From contig NZ_KI260535.1 in NCBI RefSeq assembly GCF_000468035.1, positions 166,906 to 206,365 of the forward strand: a stretch of 39,460 nucleotides of DNA, written 5' to 3'. Below the pieces are notes generated by a model. That model worked only from the letters and a program-made list of their open reading frames with translations. It had not been told where the DNA came from and ran no database searches. Origin of the DNA: Selenomonas sp. oral taxon 892 str. F0426 (GTDB lineage Bacteria > Bacillota > Negativicutes > Selenomonadales > Selenomonadaceae). Shown here in pieces: positions 38,221 through 39,460 of the stretch; position 1 is the first letter of the stretch; every line of letters begins with the position of its first letter. Made by a program: the position numbers and the translations under genes.

Positions 38221-39460
38221 ATGGGACAGAGAATGCCCATTGGTCTGCAGCTCACAGGGCTGGTTGGGAGCGTCATCGTCCTGATGATCGTGCTGCTCTC
38301 CGTTGTGCTCTATGAGTTTAGAACCACCAGTGAAGACTATCAGCATCTGCTCTCCGTTACGGTCAAGAACAGCATCACGCTGCTTGAGGCGGAGGACGAC
38401 TTTCATCAGGGGCTGAGTGAGCTGCGCGGCTACATCATCACGCGCGATGCAACCCGTGCGACGGATACGGAGAACGCGCTCAAGAAGGCGGACGAACAGC
38501 TCGGCATCTTTGTTGATCACGCAGTCAACGCAGAGGCGAAGGCCCTCGGGGAGGAGCTGCGTAAGGCACTGCAGAACTACACGGGACATACGAAGGAGAT
38601 CATTGCACTCTACGAGCGCGGCGATCTGGAGACAGCGACGACATCGTCCACAGAGCTGCGCAAGAAGACGGGCGAGATCGACGCACTCTTTGAGAAGGCA
38701 GCACAGACCCAGACCGCTGTGCAGGAGCAGCAGCTTGAGAAGCTGAACAGCAACGTCGATCACATCTTTATGATCGTACTCACCATCAGCATTATCGGTA
38801 TCATCGTGATTGGCGCGGCGGCAGCATGGTACGCACGGAAACTCGCGGGACGCCTCGTCAAGCTGCGCGGTGAAGTCGGCAAACTCGGCAAACTCGACCT
38901 CTCTTTCCAGGGCACGCGTGCATTGTGGAATGACGAGATCGGAGACATGGCAAACGAGTTGCTTGATATGAAGGATGCCCTGCATCACATTGTCCGCTCC
39001 ATCCAGACAGAGGCGGACAATCTCTCCAACGCAAGCAGCGATCTCTCGAATTCCGTCCAGTCGCAGATGCAGGTCTCCGAGAGCATTGCGCACACAATCA
39101 CGGATGTCGCCTCCGATGCGGTGCACAACAACACCAGCATCGGCGAGATCTCCTCCGCCATCGAGCAGGTGAGTGCACGCACGCAGGAGATGAGCGCGAG
39201 CGGCACCCGCGCAAACCAGACCGCAAGCGACGCAGTGGACGATGCGAACCAGGGCATGAAGTACATCCATCAGCTCGTCCAGCAGAATGATACCGTCAGC
39301 AATGCCATGACCGAGATCTCGCGTGTCTCGGAGAATCTCGTCACGAGTTCCGACGCCATCAAGAATGTCGTCACGACCATCCGCGAGATCGCAGGTCAGA
39401 CAAATCTCCTCGCGCTCAACGCCGCCATTGAGGCGGCGCGTGCAGGTGAGGCAGGACGCG
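38221..39460 (+). CDS. Methyl-accepting chemotaxis protein, 5' part (runs off the window)
   Basis: The frame is open from ATG at 38221 to the end of the window (413 codons, no stop). Ribosome site GAGGAGG. TM1 is about 10-30, followed by a four-helix-bundle-like periplasmic sensor about 31-180 (LLEAEDDFHQGLSELRGYII), TM2 about 182-205, HAMP about 206-260, and the signalling domain. The window ends inside the tip ([20 protein letters not shown], then RAGEAGR). The sensor is unrelated to the NarX-like sensors of the two receptors at 2365-5377 and lacks their P-box. The C-terminal half lies outside. Confidence 0.93.
   Translation, partial: MGQRMPIGLQLTGLVGSVIVLMIVLLSVVLYEFRTTSEDYQHLLSVTVKNSITLLEAEDDFHQGLSELRGYIITRDATRATDTENALKKADEQLGIFVDHAVNAEAKALGEELRKALQNYTGHTKEIIALYERGDLETATTSSTELRKKTGEIDALFEKAAQTQTAVQEQQLEKLNSNVDHIFMIVLTISIIGIIVIGAAAAWYARKLAGRLVKLRGEVGKLGKLDLSFQGTRALWNDEIGDMANELLDMKDALHHIVRSIQTEADNLSNASSDLSNSVQSQMQVSESIAHTITDVASDAVHNNTSIGEISSAIEQVSARTQEMSASGTRANQTASDAVDDANQGMKYIHQLVQQNDTVSNAMTEISRVSENLVTSSDAIKNVVTTIREIAGQTNLLALNAAIEAARAGEAGR

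Overview
The window looks like chromosome from a Negativicutes bacterium, most likely Selenomonas or a close relative. This is an inference from gene content and protein character: a B12-dependent methylmalonyl-CoA mutase pathway, a fused TAXI-type TRAP transporter, Firmicutes-type RNA polymerase genes, strong AGGAGG ribosome sites, frequent TTG starts and GC-rich third positions. No rRNA, tRNA, CRISPR array or complete insertion sequence was seen.

Layout, left to right. A fructose PTS permease (fruA, +) ends at a clear terminator, followed by a 208-bp hairpin-rich repeat bounded by 9-bp inverted repeats. Two paralogous chemoreceptor genes (-) with a NarX/PilJ-like sensor follow. One is full length; the other has lost the whole signalling tip. 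Next, on the - strand, is the methylmalonyl-CoA mutase cluster in the order mutA, mutB, meaB and an MsrA-like gene whose catalytic Cys is replaced. Its upstream region holds a promoter, a cobalamin riboswitch, two terminators and a signal-peptide-like ORF remnant. Housekeeping genes follow on the - strand: a YabE-like 3D-domain protein, tatD, metG and rsmI.

On the + strand come a two-component system, rfbD (dTDP-rhamnose synthesis) and sstT. Then bioY (-) is followed by a 400-bp gap before rpoC. That gap contains what looks like a complete type I toxin-antitoxin locus built like the par/Fst system of pAD1: a 29-codon hydrophobic peptide gene, a convergent promoter for an antisense RNA of about 65 nt, a shared bidirectional terminator and two direct repeats. 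rpoC and rpoB follow on the - strand with an attenuator-like leader, then a 30-codon small ORF with its own terminator.

The right end has an LppM-like lipoprotein (+), a TRAP-TAXI uptake module (substrate receptor, DUF1850 protein and fused membrane subunit, all -), a gamma-carbonic-anhydrase-like gene overlapping a small unknown gene, an unknown coiled-coil protein, and the first 413 codons of a third chemoreceptor (+) that runs off the window.

A family of short MITE-like elements with imperfect terminal inverted repeats lies immediately beside the 3' ends of three genes. The main points for a second look are the par-like toxin locus, the riboswitch placed before a B12-dependent enzyme, the tipless chemoreceptor and the Cys-less MsrA homologue.
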